Positions 9,001 through 15,684 of a DNA stretch of 64,000 bases are shown in pieces (the first letter of the stretch is position 1; the number at the start of each line of letters is the position of its first letter). Below the pieces are notes generated by a model. It saw only the letters and a program-made list of their open reading frames with translations. It was not told the DNA's origin and made no database searches. Source of the DNA: Lentzea aerocolonigenes (GTDB lineage: Bacteria; Actinomycetota; Actinomycetes; Mycobacteriales; Pseudonocardiaceae); contig NZ_BBOJ01000012.1 in assembly GCF_000974445.1 (NCBI RefSeq), positions 248,001-312,000 of the forward strand, written 5' to 3'. The position numbers and the translations under genes were made by a program.

Positions 9001-11180
9001 ACGACAACTCCCCCATGACCCAGGGCATCGACAAACCGGACGCGCGGCTCAAGCCGCGTCACCTCCAGCTGATCAACGACCGGATGACGGCGCTGCAGTC
9101 GCACAACCGGCCGCAGTCCGGTACCGACGCCCAGCCGAAGGACGTGCCGGCACCGAACATGCCCAAGCGCGACGCGACGCACATGGACGTCGACCCCGAG
9201 GCGGACGCCACCAAGCGCGCCCGCGAGGCCGAAGTCCAGCTGGTCAACGAGAACGGCGTGCACAACGCGGCGTTCCAGAACCTTGCGAACGGCAGGACGC
9301 TCGCGCCGATCACAGCGGACAACTACCTGCAGCGCACCCAGCAGAGCATCACGAACAACGAACCGCCGTCGTTCGTGGTCAGCATGATCGTGCGGGCCGG
9401 TGAGCTCGACCAGCTCGGCAATGTCGTCAACGGCGTCATGGCCAACACCAACAACATGAACGGCCGCGTGGCGTTCGTGCTCGGCGTGAACGCCTCTACG
9501 CAGCAGGAGATCGACACCGCGATCGCCGCCGCCGCGCCGGTGGTGAACGGTCAGGCGGTGCCGATCGCGCTGGTGAGCGTGCCGCACGGGCCGAAGGGCT
9601 TCAAGTTCGGCGACACCCGCAACGCGACGCTCGACAGCGACGCGCACGAGTTCGCCGTGACCGCGTTGGCGGCCAACGGAACGCACCCGTACGTGTCGGT
9701 CATGGACTTCGACGCGGGCGATCGCAGGACCAGGCAGGGCGGGCACGTCTTCGACCACGTCGCGCAGCTCGTGGACGGCAGGGTCGGCGACGACGTCGTG
9801 GAGCCGTCACGGCCGTTGATGATCGGCGGTGGTTACCGCGTCACCGCCACACCGCAGCAGCTGCACGCCGACGTCCTCGCACGCATCAACGGCGACACGA
9901 AGACCACAGACGCCCAGAAGCAGGCCTACCGCGAGAAGCTGAGCGAACCCGACTTCCACGAACGGTTCGAGCACGTGATCAACGCGGACATGCACGCGCG
10001 CCGCAACCAGCAGGCCATTCACCCGTTGCTGCCGTACACGCCGGAACCGAACCTGTTCGTCGACGGGTTCGTGCCGCTCGCGGACCCGTCGGTGCGCTTC
10101 GGCGAGGGGCAGGCGGAGTTCGGGCAGCTCGGCCAGTCGCTCAACAGGTTCTACGCCAGGGAACTCGCCAAGCTGCACACGCCGGAAGACCCGGCGGACA
10201 TGGCCGAGGCCACCGAACGGGCCAAAGTGGACGTTCAGAACAACCGGCACCCGGTGCGCGGTCAGGCGTTCACGACCGACTTCGTGGCGGGCGACACCGG
10301 CACCGACCTGTCCAGGATCGCCTACGGGCTGATCAAGGACGGCAAGCTGCCGCAGTCGCACACCGCGTTGCCGAACGTGAGCGAGCGGTTCTTCGACGGC
10401 AAGTCGTCCAAGGCGGGCACCAAGTTCGCCGACGAACGAGAGCGGCTCAGCACCGGCGCGCACACGGTCGTCGAGCCGTTCCTGCCGCCAGCCAACGGCC
10501 AGACCACGACCACGTGGGCCCCGCCGAAGAAGATGGAGACCCAGCTCGGCGCACCGGCCAAGAACCGGCTGAACCCGGCCGTCTCGGCACCGATGCCCGC
10601 GCCGTTCACCGGGCAGCAGGCGGGCATCCAGAAGGACCAGAAGGTCGTCGCGGCCCACGGGCTCGTGGCGTCCGACCACGTCAACCACACGCTGCGGCAC
10701 CTGCGGTACCTCAACGAGGACGTGCTGGTCCGCCAGCCCGCACCGCCGACCTCCCCCACCGGCCTCTACGCCGCGGTCGGGCAGGCCAGGAACATCGACC
10801 CGGCCACGCTGCGGCAGCAGGTGGTGAGCCTCGCCGCGACCCACCAGGCGGTGACCAGGGCCGTCGCCGACTTCACCGTCAGCAGGCCGATGCACCAGGG
10901 CCACCTGTACGGCGCGCTGGTCGAGAACATCGACTGGCACATGCAGGCGGACGGCACCGAGAACGCCGGTGCCGGCAACGCGCGTGATCTGGTCGGGCAC
11001 CTCATCGCGACCCAACTCAGCGTCAACGTGCGGATCCACCAGCCGAACGGCAACCCCGTCCTGCTCCGGCCGATGGGCCCGCCGTTCGAGGAGACGATCG
11101 ACGTCGAGATGGTGCTGGACGGACGGCAGGTCACCTACCGGCCACTTCCGGGGCTACAGCAGGACGTGGAGATGCATTAG
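3..11180 (+). CDS. Giant multidomain toxin-like protein, 5' end outside window
   Basis: The reading frame is open to the window edge, so the true start lies upstream; the first in-window start codon (GTG at 24) is probably internal. Residue numbers count from that GTG (3,718 aa). Order: Pro/Lys-rich leader (1-390), six related beta-rich units of about 235-280 aa (400-1890), an Ala/Glu/Arg-rich coiled coil (1890-2170), a Ser/Thr/Pro linker (2170-2290), two near-identical units of about 254 aa (2290-2790), a zincin-like metallopeptidase with HEVGH at about 2960 followed by GLRDEY and a possible Met-turn SPMTQG, a GT-A-like domain with DFD at about 3228, and an OTU-like C-terminal fold (3540-3718). 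This resembles actinobacterial polymorphic-toxin or giant secreted effector proteins. No signal or secretion motif can be seen because the N-terminus is missing. Function is inferred from motifs only; the zincin and GT-A calls are moderate and the OTU call weak. Confidence 0.75.
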   Translation, partial: KNTFNKAVSAPIEGHGHMGVDPQADPTTNYPPPREKPADGKKLPPRTEAELGHIDQTAKQQKMATVLNMALSDNNSNVTRTFGMFEHGIAPLAGDPRPDGVFNAVHDALANENGGKKKGGKGKAVPSATDLRTGAIRQGSIASPGITSQIANFRQEHGLENGHLVNAVIEPGPTPKTEIPPHFKPDPNYNHPVDNTGTPGTELDTDQRAEQDAADAAEKAAENAKAAKAEELAVKLLATQLNRPINLHGPNGVTTIDPFHELKPDVKENSTKADQDKAKRWKEPKFGKPLDIRVQPNPNGKSTFTPHTPVNPPGSHDPDAGPSGTSHRGAPPAPDADTRPAPEVQTRPAPPTPNPVIPMTTVAPPAVGQVMPGTQNLPSFFQDNKALGTIAPTDVRGAENVTSAIPNLKPADAARIQQALKGDFESFLDSGRNFQVKVGNTSYEVNVRATMQAQTDTAPVDAPHVKVDAVAQSGNSSSTTHTVATANDIGTSATAGVAMGPYGSLGGKAQLATPAQSQSTSSSLTDQRAIRAGEGSTQATVQVSYDITLTAANGTVRTLDPVTTGTDVTLQIPNDLATITSSGNTSAAVTPPDAQWGVKLEHPAPEAVSVDNQKKAFNDVAAKLHPSITKVGAPGREALQNFLSPTEIRNNLGAMLGGAYVTSPDLLSPHASKGAAVQMTAKLQTAELVGTHNSSVLRLHDTASHSSGVSSTTKSGGGVTAGFGGNIGVPNAVGGQVGATVGYSATVAESVNAGINTSHKSGIQIKGDTGLYKVTAEVEVRTPSGDSVKVPVTTYMRVGLPEAGALGLPTPDGTRNSTVDPATAGTKFAPPYLADAIAAGNAKVGEFEAAAQVQGQVEEALRKVPGFEKFLPSWNDPNANPRSSKGKSFSDVAEQLANQRKLTSQLSPAALKTNMDSLMGPGVQVQLKNSGTTSNTYVNVTVKAKLTNPQHLGQADARNIRDASSTGPKLDASTTTSKGWSGGVEGKVTIPAKTSVASLTPTPQFGVKYNHGWSDKTSAGPTVNSTSLNVGSPNAQVFRHDVEFDVEITTFTRPRAWVRRIVPGAPGFHSPEQNTVARTGTDGLEPIKGGVNLWVSDSSTLDNDPGSGFKPGDPELRKLKDAPTVKELLSTGPKEKSPDFLHVEAVANTTTLRDQAIDALNRAAGGDSALTVPGTASRAQIDKMFSPENIKANLRTLTETGIQEQGLKYDRRMTDRTGAIGVKFGLSNPKIVSISDNTGTENANTGGYKAGQTSSTSRSVDVTGGINVPVKPNVTGSPAPTSGSGGVAVAGKVTPWSDSKSSATEVGGSVDRNFVTPSGGRTVLVQLDADVTVVGESRATNFLHGGTPKAEGATVTLPKSVFVRVTEDVARDMGLLPDVKPNVPKPDFPKMAPPSTIVKDQPGALGLSVVESVPDLSNVVSKLTEDVNAKTAKRFGDPLLPDSVLKDSMSNLQRLVDFSSPASVKAMIDSAMDGGVPLLVHQPGTFGKDSFQITLRAKADTPKFQEVVNDGVEMESTLSGSQKVADSQGRGTGWGLGLKAPGLAAPGSANPNVSGTVGAAVAANVGQSKSSSVTTSTTDQFSQYRGASGPAARYTVPIEFELVVEKGDKVVATAPSGPQEMTVRLHADNQKVAGHANPKPYWTQIHTRTADQGSAQATSQWQQNGSPATLPPSASVENLRGAKDLRAATLQALKDAGAGKGLTGKGTGALNSLLATLSPENLQPHLPGMLSGPLTVPGLHEAALTFGQDADVKVYAKLVDPSLGSLSDNVALENPKSQVTSTSGEAKVTESGDVSVGLATGGAGIKQNTDPKDNVSVGVSGVELRHAAEDATANSGGPTDNKTNNLKPKATTGLVQFGVEYRVVATIGGKTAVVDLSVPNSAAVRMQATDAQTVLGHEFGADLTDAQADVKKAADDWRTAEVAVDTARHDAQQVINEAAAALARNDSDFTRVQIDYNAAIEKHLDEQAKLPPLEARAETARAEAARTLETVADLTPRVSGLSVVALSAQFEVDNARAEVDTRAQAVRSLENQLARTPDAPGLSGQVDAARQAHADAQAALQTAEAEAASTGASLSQAQQQLAEAEADLVVQREEVTARREALAAQQEVVAEADAARTEAETRYQEAVAKLDADRAAQEARIKDAETKLDDARRAADDKQKQWWDRKAVVDDKIADYNRPPSTTTASSNGASSNGASSSNNGLSGNGSSSRDVQTRPAPQPPNAPSTSSPSTNSRSTSAPTADTPSTSTSTTNTPSTSAPATNTPSTSTPTTNTDTSTTDAPNTSAESQAPTSVPGLVVASHLKALTADAMLNASPLAQQVETELRSNPATYLDHEAGLDLLRASVVLDTKTDDIATLIQRHGVEAVARAFNAEFGRPIIETAQRQQFGDLSTPESRTAFDGWAHQLWDTIGNTPSYQDNPGKLAADVFNHEKGYNRGTNFAQETALTDLTGAPSLADTIAGNPHPGPDATNQAFWVQKVLGEAQILPDSSVSADQFTSAVTDNRTALGNALGIELDDAKIAELKTTLQDNGMVDDDPAPANEPAPPNAPEPMTEAEVQLAALTDHAMENATPQMKAVEAALRSDPRKYVHHEAGLHLLRASVVLHTRTEDVSGLMFFYGLDEVTKAFNKQFERPIIEAEQLDAFAQEGGAAQYESWAHQLWDTIGNTPSYQADPDKLAMDVFNHDKGYNRAFNMAQQTALTDLTGPPALGDAIDTNPHPGPDATNQAFWVQKVLGDAQILPDGSVSADQFTRAVTDNRTALGNALGVELDDAKIAELKTTLQDNGMVDDDPAPSAPPADTGRATTTNPLHSTETSAPWFDPHNPVSSQAVADARATTPATSWVRGEDGGVLNTTQVGPHGIKMQAWRGPIAYDNRVLDVDGVPVRDFTVRLHLNNGTADVQDRTRAGVEEMFNQGYRLPGGEQFHVTVEFTDNPADAHATIDVTDDPQGRANQLTWPANTDSRRLAHEVGHFLGLRDEYLETGDVKPIFQHQDGKGRVVDDNSPMTQGIDKPDARLKPRHLQLINDRMTALQSHNRPQSGTDAQPKDVPAPNMPKRDATHMDVDPEADATKRAREAEVQLVNENGVHNAAFQNLANGRTLAPITADNYLQRTQQSITNNEPPSFVVSMIVRAGELDQLGNVVNGVMANTNNMNGRVAFVLGVNASTQQEIDTAIAAAAPVVNGQAVPIALVSVPHGPKGFKFGDTRNATLDSDAHEFAVTALAANGTHPYVSVMDFDAGDRRTRQGGHVFDHVAQLVDGRVGDDVVEPSRPLMIGGGYRVTATPQQLHADVLARINGDTKTTDAQKQAYREKLSEPDFHERFEHVINADMHARRNQQAIHPLLPYTPEPNLFVDGFVPLADPSVRFGEGQAEFGQLGQSLNRFYARELAKLHTPEDPADMAEATERAKVDVQNNRHPVRGQAFTTDFVAGDTGTDLSRIAYGLIKDGKLPQSHTALPNVSERFFDGKSSKAGTKFADERERLSTGAHTVVEPFLPPANGQTTTTWAPPKKMETQLGAPAKNRLNPAVSAPMPAPFTGQQAGIQKDQKVVAAHGLVASDHVNHTLRHLRYLNEDVLVRQPAPPTSPTGLYAAVGQARNIDPATLRQQVVSLAATHQAVTRAVADFTVSRPMHQGHLYGALVENIDWHMQADGTENAGAGNARDLVGHLIATQLSVNVRIHQPNGNPVLLRPMGPPFEETIDVEMVLDGRQVTYRPLPGLQQDVEMH
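1218..5700 (+). repeat. Six divergent tandem protein repeats inside the giant gene
   Basis: Units begin near 1218, 1921, 2717, 3553, 4376 and 5152, so the period is about 700-840 nt. Units 2, 3, 5 and 6 open with an LSPxxL- or FSPxxI-like helix (LSPTEIRNNL, LSPAALKTNM, FSPENIKANL, LSPENLQPHL in order of occurrence). Each is followed by a beta-strand segment of the VTVKAKL type, a Ser/Thr-rich stretch, then a Gly-rich beta region. They are divergent at DNA level, so the expansion is old. Their role is probably structural (a stalk or shell), by inference. Confidence 0.6.
6665..6850 (+). repeat. Ser/Thr/Pro low-complexity linker repeats
   Basis: Degenerate units of about 10 residues of the type TNTPSTSAPA repeat several times within the giant gene, separating the coiled coil from the duplicated domains. 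The pattern is typical of a flexible extracellular linker. Confidence 0.7.
6890..8385 (+). repeat. Recent duplication of a 254-residue domain in the giant gene
   Basis: Two units are offset by 762 nt. Both carry WAHQLWDTIGNTPSYQ, a DVFNH(E/D)KGYNR motif and NPHPGPDATNQAFWVQKVLG. The ends are identical over 77 nt (7542-7618 and 8304-8380), whereas the N-terminal thirds have diverged. This suggests recent duplication or continuing gene conversion. I do not recognise the domain family with certainty. Confidence 0.85.
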
Positions 11181-11181
11181 C

Positions 11182-12042
11182 GTGACCTGCGTGGACGAGT
11201 TCGCAGAGGCGCTCCGGACGGCGATCACCAATCGCGGTCTCGCCCTCGAGCGCCTGCGCGAGCACCTCGCGCAGCACGGCGTGTCGGTGTCGATGGCGAC
11301 GCTGAGCACCTGGCAGACGGGTCGCAGCCGTCCGGAGCGGCAGAAGTCGCTGCAGGCGGTCGTCCACTTGGAACACATCCTCCAGGTGCCGCCGGGCCAC
11401 CTCTCCGAGCTCCTGGGCTCGCCGCGCTCACGGGGCCGCTGGCTGCGCAGGGCACCGGAGCCGATGTCCGCGTTCTGGCCGGACACCTCACCGGTCGAGG
11501 ACGCGCTGCAGGACCTGGACACCCAGTGGGACGACCAGCTGATCCGGATCAGCCAGCAGGACTTCGTGACCATCGGGGCGGACAGGACCGAGAGGTCGTT
11601 CCGCTCGCGGCAGGTGCTGTCGGCGTCGATGAACGGACCTGACCGCTGGGTCGTGATCATGCACAGCGACGACTACGACCGGCCGTTGCCCGCGGTGCGC
11701 GCTCTGAAGAACTGCGAGATCGGGCGGCTGGTCGAGGACGAGGCGCGGGGCTTCCTGGTGGTGGAGCTGCTGTTCGGCCGCGTGCTGCGCAAGGGCGAGA
11801 GCATCGTGATCGAGCACGAGCTCGTCAACCAGGACCAGGACCTGAGTCCGCTCGCCTTCAGCTACGAGCGCAGGTTCCGGCTGCCGACGCGGGAGTACGT
11901 GCTGGAGCTGACCTTCGAAGGGGCGCCGCCCGCTTCCGTCGTGCAGCTCGCCGGCAACTCGCCCGTCGAACCGAGCCGGACGCTCCTGGACGTCGCTCTG
12001 GACGTGCCGCCGGGGGTGCGCGGTTTCCGCTGGGACTGGTGA
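11182..12042 (+). CDS. XRE-like helix-turn-helix regulator
   Basis: Protein of 286 aa. The first 70 residues form a helix-turn-helix of XRE type (TLSTWQTGRSRPERQKSLQAV). The remaining roughly 210 residues hold a beta-rich region I do not recognise. GTG at 11182 lies one base after the stop of the giant gene (TAG at 11178-11180), so translation is probably coupled; GTG at 11191 is an alternative start. It converges with the MFS gene, the stops being 2 nt apart. It is likely a dedicated regulator of, or cofactor gene for, the giant effector (inference from spacing only). Confidence 0.7.
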   Translation: MTCVDEFAEALRTAITNRGLALERLREHLAQHGVSVSMATLSTWQTGRSRPERQKSLQAVVHLEHILQVPPGHLSELLGSPRSRGRWLRRAPEPMSAFWPDTSPVEDALQDLDTQWDDQLIRISQQDFVTIGADRTERSFRSRQVLSASMNGPDRWVVIMHSDDYDRPLPAVRALKNCEIGRLVEDEARGFLVVELLFGRVLRKGESIVIEHELVNQDQDLSPLAFSYERRFRLPTREYVLELTFEGAPPASVVQLAGNSPVEPSRTLLDVALDVPPGVRGFRWDW

Positions 12043-12044
12043 CG

Positions 12045-13262
12045 TCAGGACCTGGCGCTGAACCCTCGCGATGACGGGACCAGCGCGGCGGCCGCGGGAG
12101 CGGCGAAGCAGATCACCGCGCAGGCGATGAGCACGGCGCTCGTGCCGAACCCTTCGACCGCCGGCGCGATGAACGCCAGGCCGACCGGCGCCAGGCCGTA
12201 CGACAGCAGGAAGTCCAAAGAGGACACACGGGCGAGCTTGCCCGGTTCGACCTCGCGCTGGGTCGCGGTGAACCAGGGCACGTTGAACAGCTCGATGCCG
12301 ACTCCCGTCACGGCGTACGCACCGATCAGGACGAACGGGTGCACCGGCACCAGCAGGAACAGCGGTATCAGGCCGTAGCAACCGAGCCCTGCCAGCGCGG
12401 CCCACCCCGCTGACCGCGGCCGCCAGCGGGCGATCAGCACCGCGCCCAGCAGAGCGCCGACGGTGTACGCGGTCGTGGCGGCCGCCAGCACCGCCTCCGT
12501 GTCGTAGCGATCCCTGCTCACGACAGGGAGCAGGACGGCCGACGCGGAATAGCCGGTCGCGATCACCACGGTCAGCGCGCTGAGCCCGGCGAGGAACCAC
12601 GGGTGACGGCGCGCCTCCCTGACGCCCTCGACGAAGTCGGCGACGAACCCCGCTCGGGTGGCATCGGCCCGCACCGGCCTGCCGTTGCCCGCAGGCGGCA
12701 CGAGCGCGGCCAGCAACCACACCGCGGCCGTGACCGCCAGCAACGCACGGGCGTCCACCAGCAGTGAGGCCAGGGCGGTGAGGCTCGGCGCGACCAGCGT
12801 GGTCACCCGCACGGCCAGTGTCATCGCCGCGTTGGCCTGCTGCCGTCCGGACTCCGGCACCACCTCGGCCACTAGTGCCTGGAACGCCGGGCGGCACGCG
12901 CCCTGACCGGCCCCGACGATCGTCGCCGCAACGGCCATCAGCAGCAGCGACCTGCCCATGCCGAGGGCGATGACCGGTGTCGCGACCGCGGCCGTGAGGC
13001 AGGACCAGAAGACCACGACACGGCGGGCGTACCGGTCGGCCAGCACCCCGGCGACAGGCACCGCCGCGAGGAATCCCGCTGTTCTGGTGGCCAGCACGAC
13101 ACCCAGTTCAACGGCCGTGATCGAACGTTCGAGCACCGCGAGACCCAGCACGAACGGCAGGGCCCACATCGCGAGACCCGAGGCTGTCGTGCCGGTCCAC
13201 AGACGGAGGAACGAGGTGTTCCGCAAGACTGACGGTGGCGCCGGTACTTCTTTCTCGGTCAC
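12045..13262 (-). CDS. MFS transporter
   Basis: Protein of 405 aa with about 12 hydrophobic segments. The loop between TM2 and TM3 reads GVLADRYARRVV, matching the MFS motif A pattern GxLaDRxgRR. The N-terminal half (FLRLWTGTTASGLAMWALPF) resembles the enterobactin-exporter/MFS_3 type, which extrude drugs or siderophores. It is monocistronic, follows a strong hairpin at 13293-13348 and has no visible regulator. The substrate cannot be told from sequence. Confidence 0.85.
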   Translation of the reverse strand: MTEKEVPAPPSVLRNTSFLRLWTGTTASGLAMWALPFVLGLAVLERSITAVELGVVLATRTAGFLAAVPVAGVLADRYARRVVVFWSCLTAAVATPVIALGMGRSLLLMAVAATIVGAGQGACRPAFQALVAEVVPESGRQQANAAMTLAVRVTTLVAPSLTALASLLVDARALLAVTAAVWLLAALVPPAGNGRPVRADATRAGFVADFVEGVREARRHPWFLAGLSALTVVIATGYSASAVLLPVVSRDRYDTEAVLAAATTAYTVGALLGAVLIARWRPRSAGWAALAGLGCYGLIPLFLLVPVHPFVLIGAYAVTGVGIELFNVPWFTATQREVEPGKLARVSSLDFLLSYGLAPVGLAFIAPAVEGFGTSAVLIACAVICFAAPAAAALVPSSRGFSARS

Positions 13263-13292
13263 CGGACCAAGATCTCACCTGAGCGCACACAG

Positions 13293-13348
13293 CACAACGG
13301 ACGGGCACACCCCCTTGCGCCATCCGGGGGACGTACCCGTCCGTTGTG
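13293..13348 (-). terminator. Long stem-loop, probable terminator of the repeat-protein gene
   Basis: Perfect 13-bp arms CACAACGGACGGG (13293-13305) and CCCGTCCGTTGTG (13336-13348) enclose a second C5/G5 stem. It lies 5 nt beyond the stop of the upstream minus-strand gene and before the MFS start. There is no U-tract, as is common in actinobacteria. A role in MFS 5' regulation is also possible. Confidence 0.65.
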
Positions 13349-13353
13349 GACAG

Positions 13354-14223
13354 TCAGCCGATCTTCTCGATCTTCGCGTTGCGGATCAGGAACTTGCCGG
13401 GCTCACGCACCTGTTCGAAGGCCGCGTTGTTCAGCAGCGCGCAGCTGCCGGACACGGACGCCACCTTGACGGTGGTGGACTTGTTGTTGTCCAGGTTGGT
13501 GACCTTCAGCGTGGTGCCGACGGGGAAGGTGCCGCTCGACGCGGCGGGCGCGCCGCCCTCGCCGGACAGCGTGACGGTCGAGCCCTGGCAGACCTGCTGG
13601 CCGGCCGCGCCTCCACCGTTGTTGTTGCCCTGGTTCGCATCGGGCTTCGGTGCGGGCTTGGTCGTCGCCTGGCCCTGACCGGCGTTGTTGCCCTGGTTCG
13701 CGTTGCCCTGGTTCGCATTGCCCTGGCCGGCGTTGGCCGCGCCGCCGTCACCCTTGCAGCCCGCCGCCTTGCGTCGCTGCTGGATGAGGTCGACCACGGC
13801 CTGCCGGTTCGCGATGCGGGCCTCGGACTGCGCGTCCGGCTTGGCCTTCTGCCCCGCGATGAAGCTCAGGTTGTTCTGCAACGCCTTGTCCAGTCCGCCG
13901 CAGTCCTCGCCGGACGTGGCCGCCTGGCCCTTCTCGGGCTGCGCCTGGACGTTCTTGCCACAACCAGCCGCCGCACGCCGCTGGTTGATGAGGTTGACGA
14001 CCGCCTGCCGGTTGGCGATGCGGGCGTCCGACTGCGCGTCGGGGTTCGCCTGCTGACCGGCGATGAAGTTCAGGTTGTTCTGCAGGGCGGTGTCCAGTCC
14101 GCCGCAGTCCTCAGCCGCGTTCGAGTCCGTGCTGCTGAAGGCGAAGATGCCACCGGCGACAGCAGCGACCGCGAGCATGGCGCCCGCGCCGATCATGGCG
14201 GGCTTGCGGTGTCGAGCGCCCAT
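13354..14223 (-). CDS. Membrane-anchored or secreted protein with duplicated Cys-containing repeats
   Basis: Protein of 289 aa. The N-terminal hydrophobic segment (about residues 10-30) is an uncleaved anchor or signal. Two repeats of about 55 aa follow (near 39-88 and 107-156), each opening with EDCGGLD, containing ARIANRQAVV and closing with RRxAAGC; the paired cysteines probably form one disulfide per repeat. A Gly/Asn/Gln-rich linker (NQGNANQGN pattern, about 160-205) leads to a C-terminal domain of about 80 aa with two more cysteines. ATG at 14223 is preceded by GAGGAGAATCG. I do not know the function; cell-surface placement is inferred from the anchor and low-complexity linker. Confidence 0.75.
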   Translation of the reverse strand: MGARHRKPAMIGAGAMLAVAAVAGGIFAFSSTDSNAAEDCGGLDTALQNNLNFIAGQQANPDAQSDARIANRQAVVNLINQRRAAAGCGKNVQAQPEKGQAATSGEDCGGLDKALQNNLSFIAGQKAKPDAQSEARIANRQAVVDLIQQRRKAAGCKGDGGAANAGQGNANQGNANQGNNAGQGQATTKPAPKPDANQGNNNGGGAAGQQVCQGSTVTLSGEGGAPAASSGTFPVGTTLKVTNLDNNKSTTVKVASVSGSCALLNNAAFEQVREPGKFLIRNAKIEKIG

Positions 14224-14505
14224 TCGATTCTCCTCGGGGGTCGATCGGTGTTGTACCGATGACTACGGGGAGGTCACGGAGGGGGTTCAAATCGGACTAG
14301 ACCACAGGGCATTTTAAATCCGTTTAAGCTTAAGGGTTCTCAGCATTTCCGCTGATCAACTGCGATTCGGTCGGCGCGGCGGCAGGACCGGTTCGTTGCC
14401 GCACGAATGGACCGGAGCGGACCCGCACACCCCGTTCGCGAGCCGGCGGGCCCGCAGTCCCGTTCGACTGCGTTCGACACATTCCACATCGGCCGTTCGA
14501 CGGTC
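14224..14505. other. Intergenic region, promoter for the repeat protein
   Basis: About 280 bp between the end of the glycan operon and the start of the secreted repeat protein. The stretch 14300-14345 is unusually AT-rich for this genome (attttaaatccgtttaagc) and is a plausible promoter or UP region for the minus-strand gene. I see no ORF or clear hairpin. Confidence 0.4.
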
Positions 14506-15024
14506 TCAGGAGCGGACGTGCCGATGGCCGCGCGAGGGGAAGGCCGGCGGTGCGGGCGGCAGCACGTCGTGCAGGACGTAGCCGCACTTCTCCGCGACCT
14601 GGCAGGAGGCAGGGTTGTCCTCGGCGTGCAGCAGGTCCAGGCGGGTCAGCCGGACGATCTGCTGGGTGTCCAGCGCCCACCGGGACGCGGTCTCCAAGGC
14701 AGAGGTGGCGATGCCGCGGCCACGGGCCCGGGCTGCCGTCCAGTAGCCGACCTCGGCCACCCCGGCGCCCACGGCCTTCACCACCACGTGGCCGAGGGGA
14801 TCGTTGTCGTCCGCCACCACGGCGAAGCTGAACCGGGTGGCGGAGGCCCAGCCGGAAGCCTGGGCGTCCAGCCAGCGCCCGGCCTCGGTGTCGTCAGCCA
14901 GGGAGGTGACCAACCGCTTGCGCAGCTCCGGATCGCGGTGCGCGGCGACCAACGCTCCCCGATCGCCCGACCGCCACGGGCGCAGCCACAAGGCGGCCCC
15001 AGGTGTGGACAGCACGACTGTCAC
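14506..15024 (-). CDS. GNAT N-acetyltransferase
   Basis: Protein of 172 aa of the RimJ/RimL-like GNAT fold: LWLRPWRSGD at the N-terminus, an acetyl-CoA motif A region ARARGRGIATSALETASRWAL, and a C-terminal NPASCQVAEKCGYV. The GTG start overlaps the stop of the GntR gene by 3 nt (GTGA), so it is the last gene of the glycan operon. The substrate is unknown; position suggests acetylation of a sugar- or amino-compound from the pathway, but such terminal GNATs are often hitchhikers. Confidence 0.8.
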   Translation of the reverse strand: MTVVLSTPGAALWLRPWRSGDRGALVAAHRDPELRKRLVTSLADDTEAGRWLDAQASGWASATRFSFAVVADDNDPLGHVVVKAVGAGVAEVGYWTAARARGRGIATSALETASRWALDTQQIVRLTRLDLLHAEDNPASCQVAEKCGYVLHDVLPPAPPAFPSRGHRHVRS

Positions 15025-15674
15025 ATCCGGTCCAGCAGACGGGCCCGCGCCACTTCCAGGTGCGCGGTCATGGCGTCACGAGCCCCGTCCGAGTCCCCGG
15101 CCACCAGCGCGTCCACGATCGCGCGGTGCTCGGTGATGGTCTGCACCCCGAACGGCTGCTGGAAGTTCAGCCGGAACAGGTGCAGGTGGCAGTGCGTCTT
15201 GGCGAAGGACTGGAGCACGGCGTCGTTGCCCGCGATCCGCAGGATGAGCTCGTGCAGCCGCTGGTCGTGCGCCGTGAGGTTCTTGTAGTCGTCGTAGGCG
15301 TCATCGGCAGGAGCCGCCGGACAGGTGGCCAGCTCCTCCTCGATCAGGACCACGTTCTCCGGCGTCATGCGGGCTGCCGCCAGAGCCGCGGACGGCGGCT
15401 CCAGCAGCAGGCGCAGGGCGTACAGGTCGTCCACCTGCTTGCGGTTCAGCAGGTCCGTCACGCGGTAGCCGCGCAACGGCAGCCTGCTGACCAGTTCCTC
15501 CGACTCGAGGCGCGCGAGGGCCTCGCGGACCGGTGTCGGGGACACGTCGAGCTGGCGCGCGATCTCGTCGATGTTGACGCGGGCGCCCGGCTCGATGCCG
15601 TCGCTCATGATCAGCGCACGGATCTGCTCGTAGACGTCGTCCGCGAGCACGCGCCTGCTCGGTATCCGCAACAC
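15021..15674 (-). CDS. GntR-family (FCD/FadR subgroup) regulator of the glycan operon
   Basis: About 217 aa. An N-terminal winged helix (DDVYEQIRALIMSDGIEPGARVN then VSPTPVREALARLESEELV) is followed by an all-helical FCD ligand domain with metal-site-like histidines (DQRLHELIL, KTHCHLH, TEHRAIVDAL). The start is ambiguous among GTG 15677, GTG 15674 and TTG 15671; 15674 gives 4-5 nt spacing from GGAGG. It is downstream of the binding-protein gene with an 8-15 nt gap. FCD regulators usually sense small organic or sugar acids, which fits an enolase-superfamily enzyme heading the operon. It probably binds the palindrome at 25003-25014. Confidence 0.85.
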   Translation of the reverse strand: MLRIPSRRVLADDVYEQIRALIMSDGIEPGARVNIDEIARQLDVSPTPVREALARLESEELVSRLPLRGYRVTDLLNRKQVDDLYALRLLLEPPSAALAAARMTPENVVLIEEELATCPAAPADDAYDDYKNLTAHDQRLHELILRIAGNDAVLQSFAKTHCHLHLFRLNFQQPFGVQTITEHRAIVDALVAGDSDGARDAMTAHLEVARARLLDRM

Positions 15675-15684
15675 CACTCCTCCG

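Noticed and set aside
3531..9758. Very long antisense open frame opposite the giant gene
   Set aside because: Arg/Val/Leu-rich shadow of a high-GC gene; no recognisable domain, and the plus-strand frame carries clear motifs.
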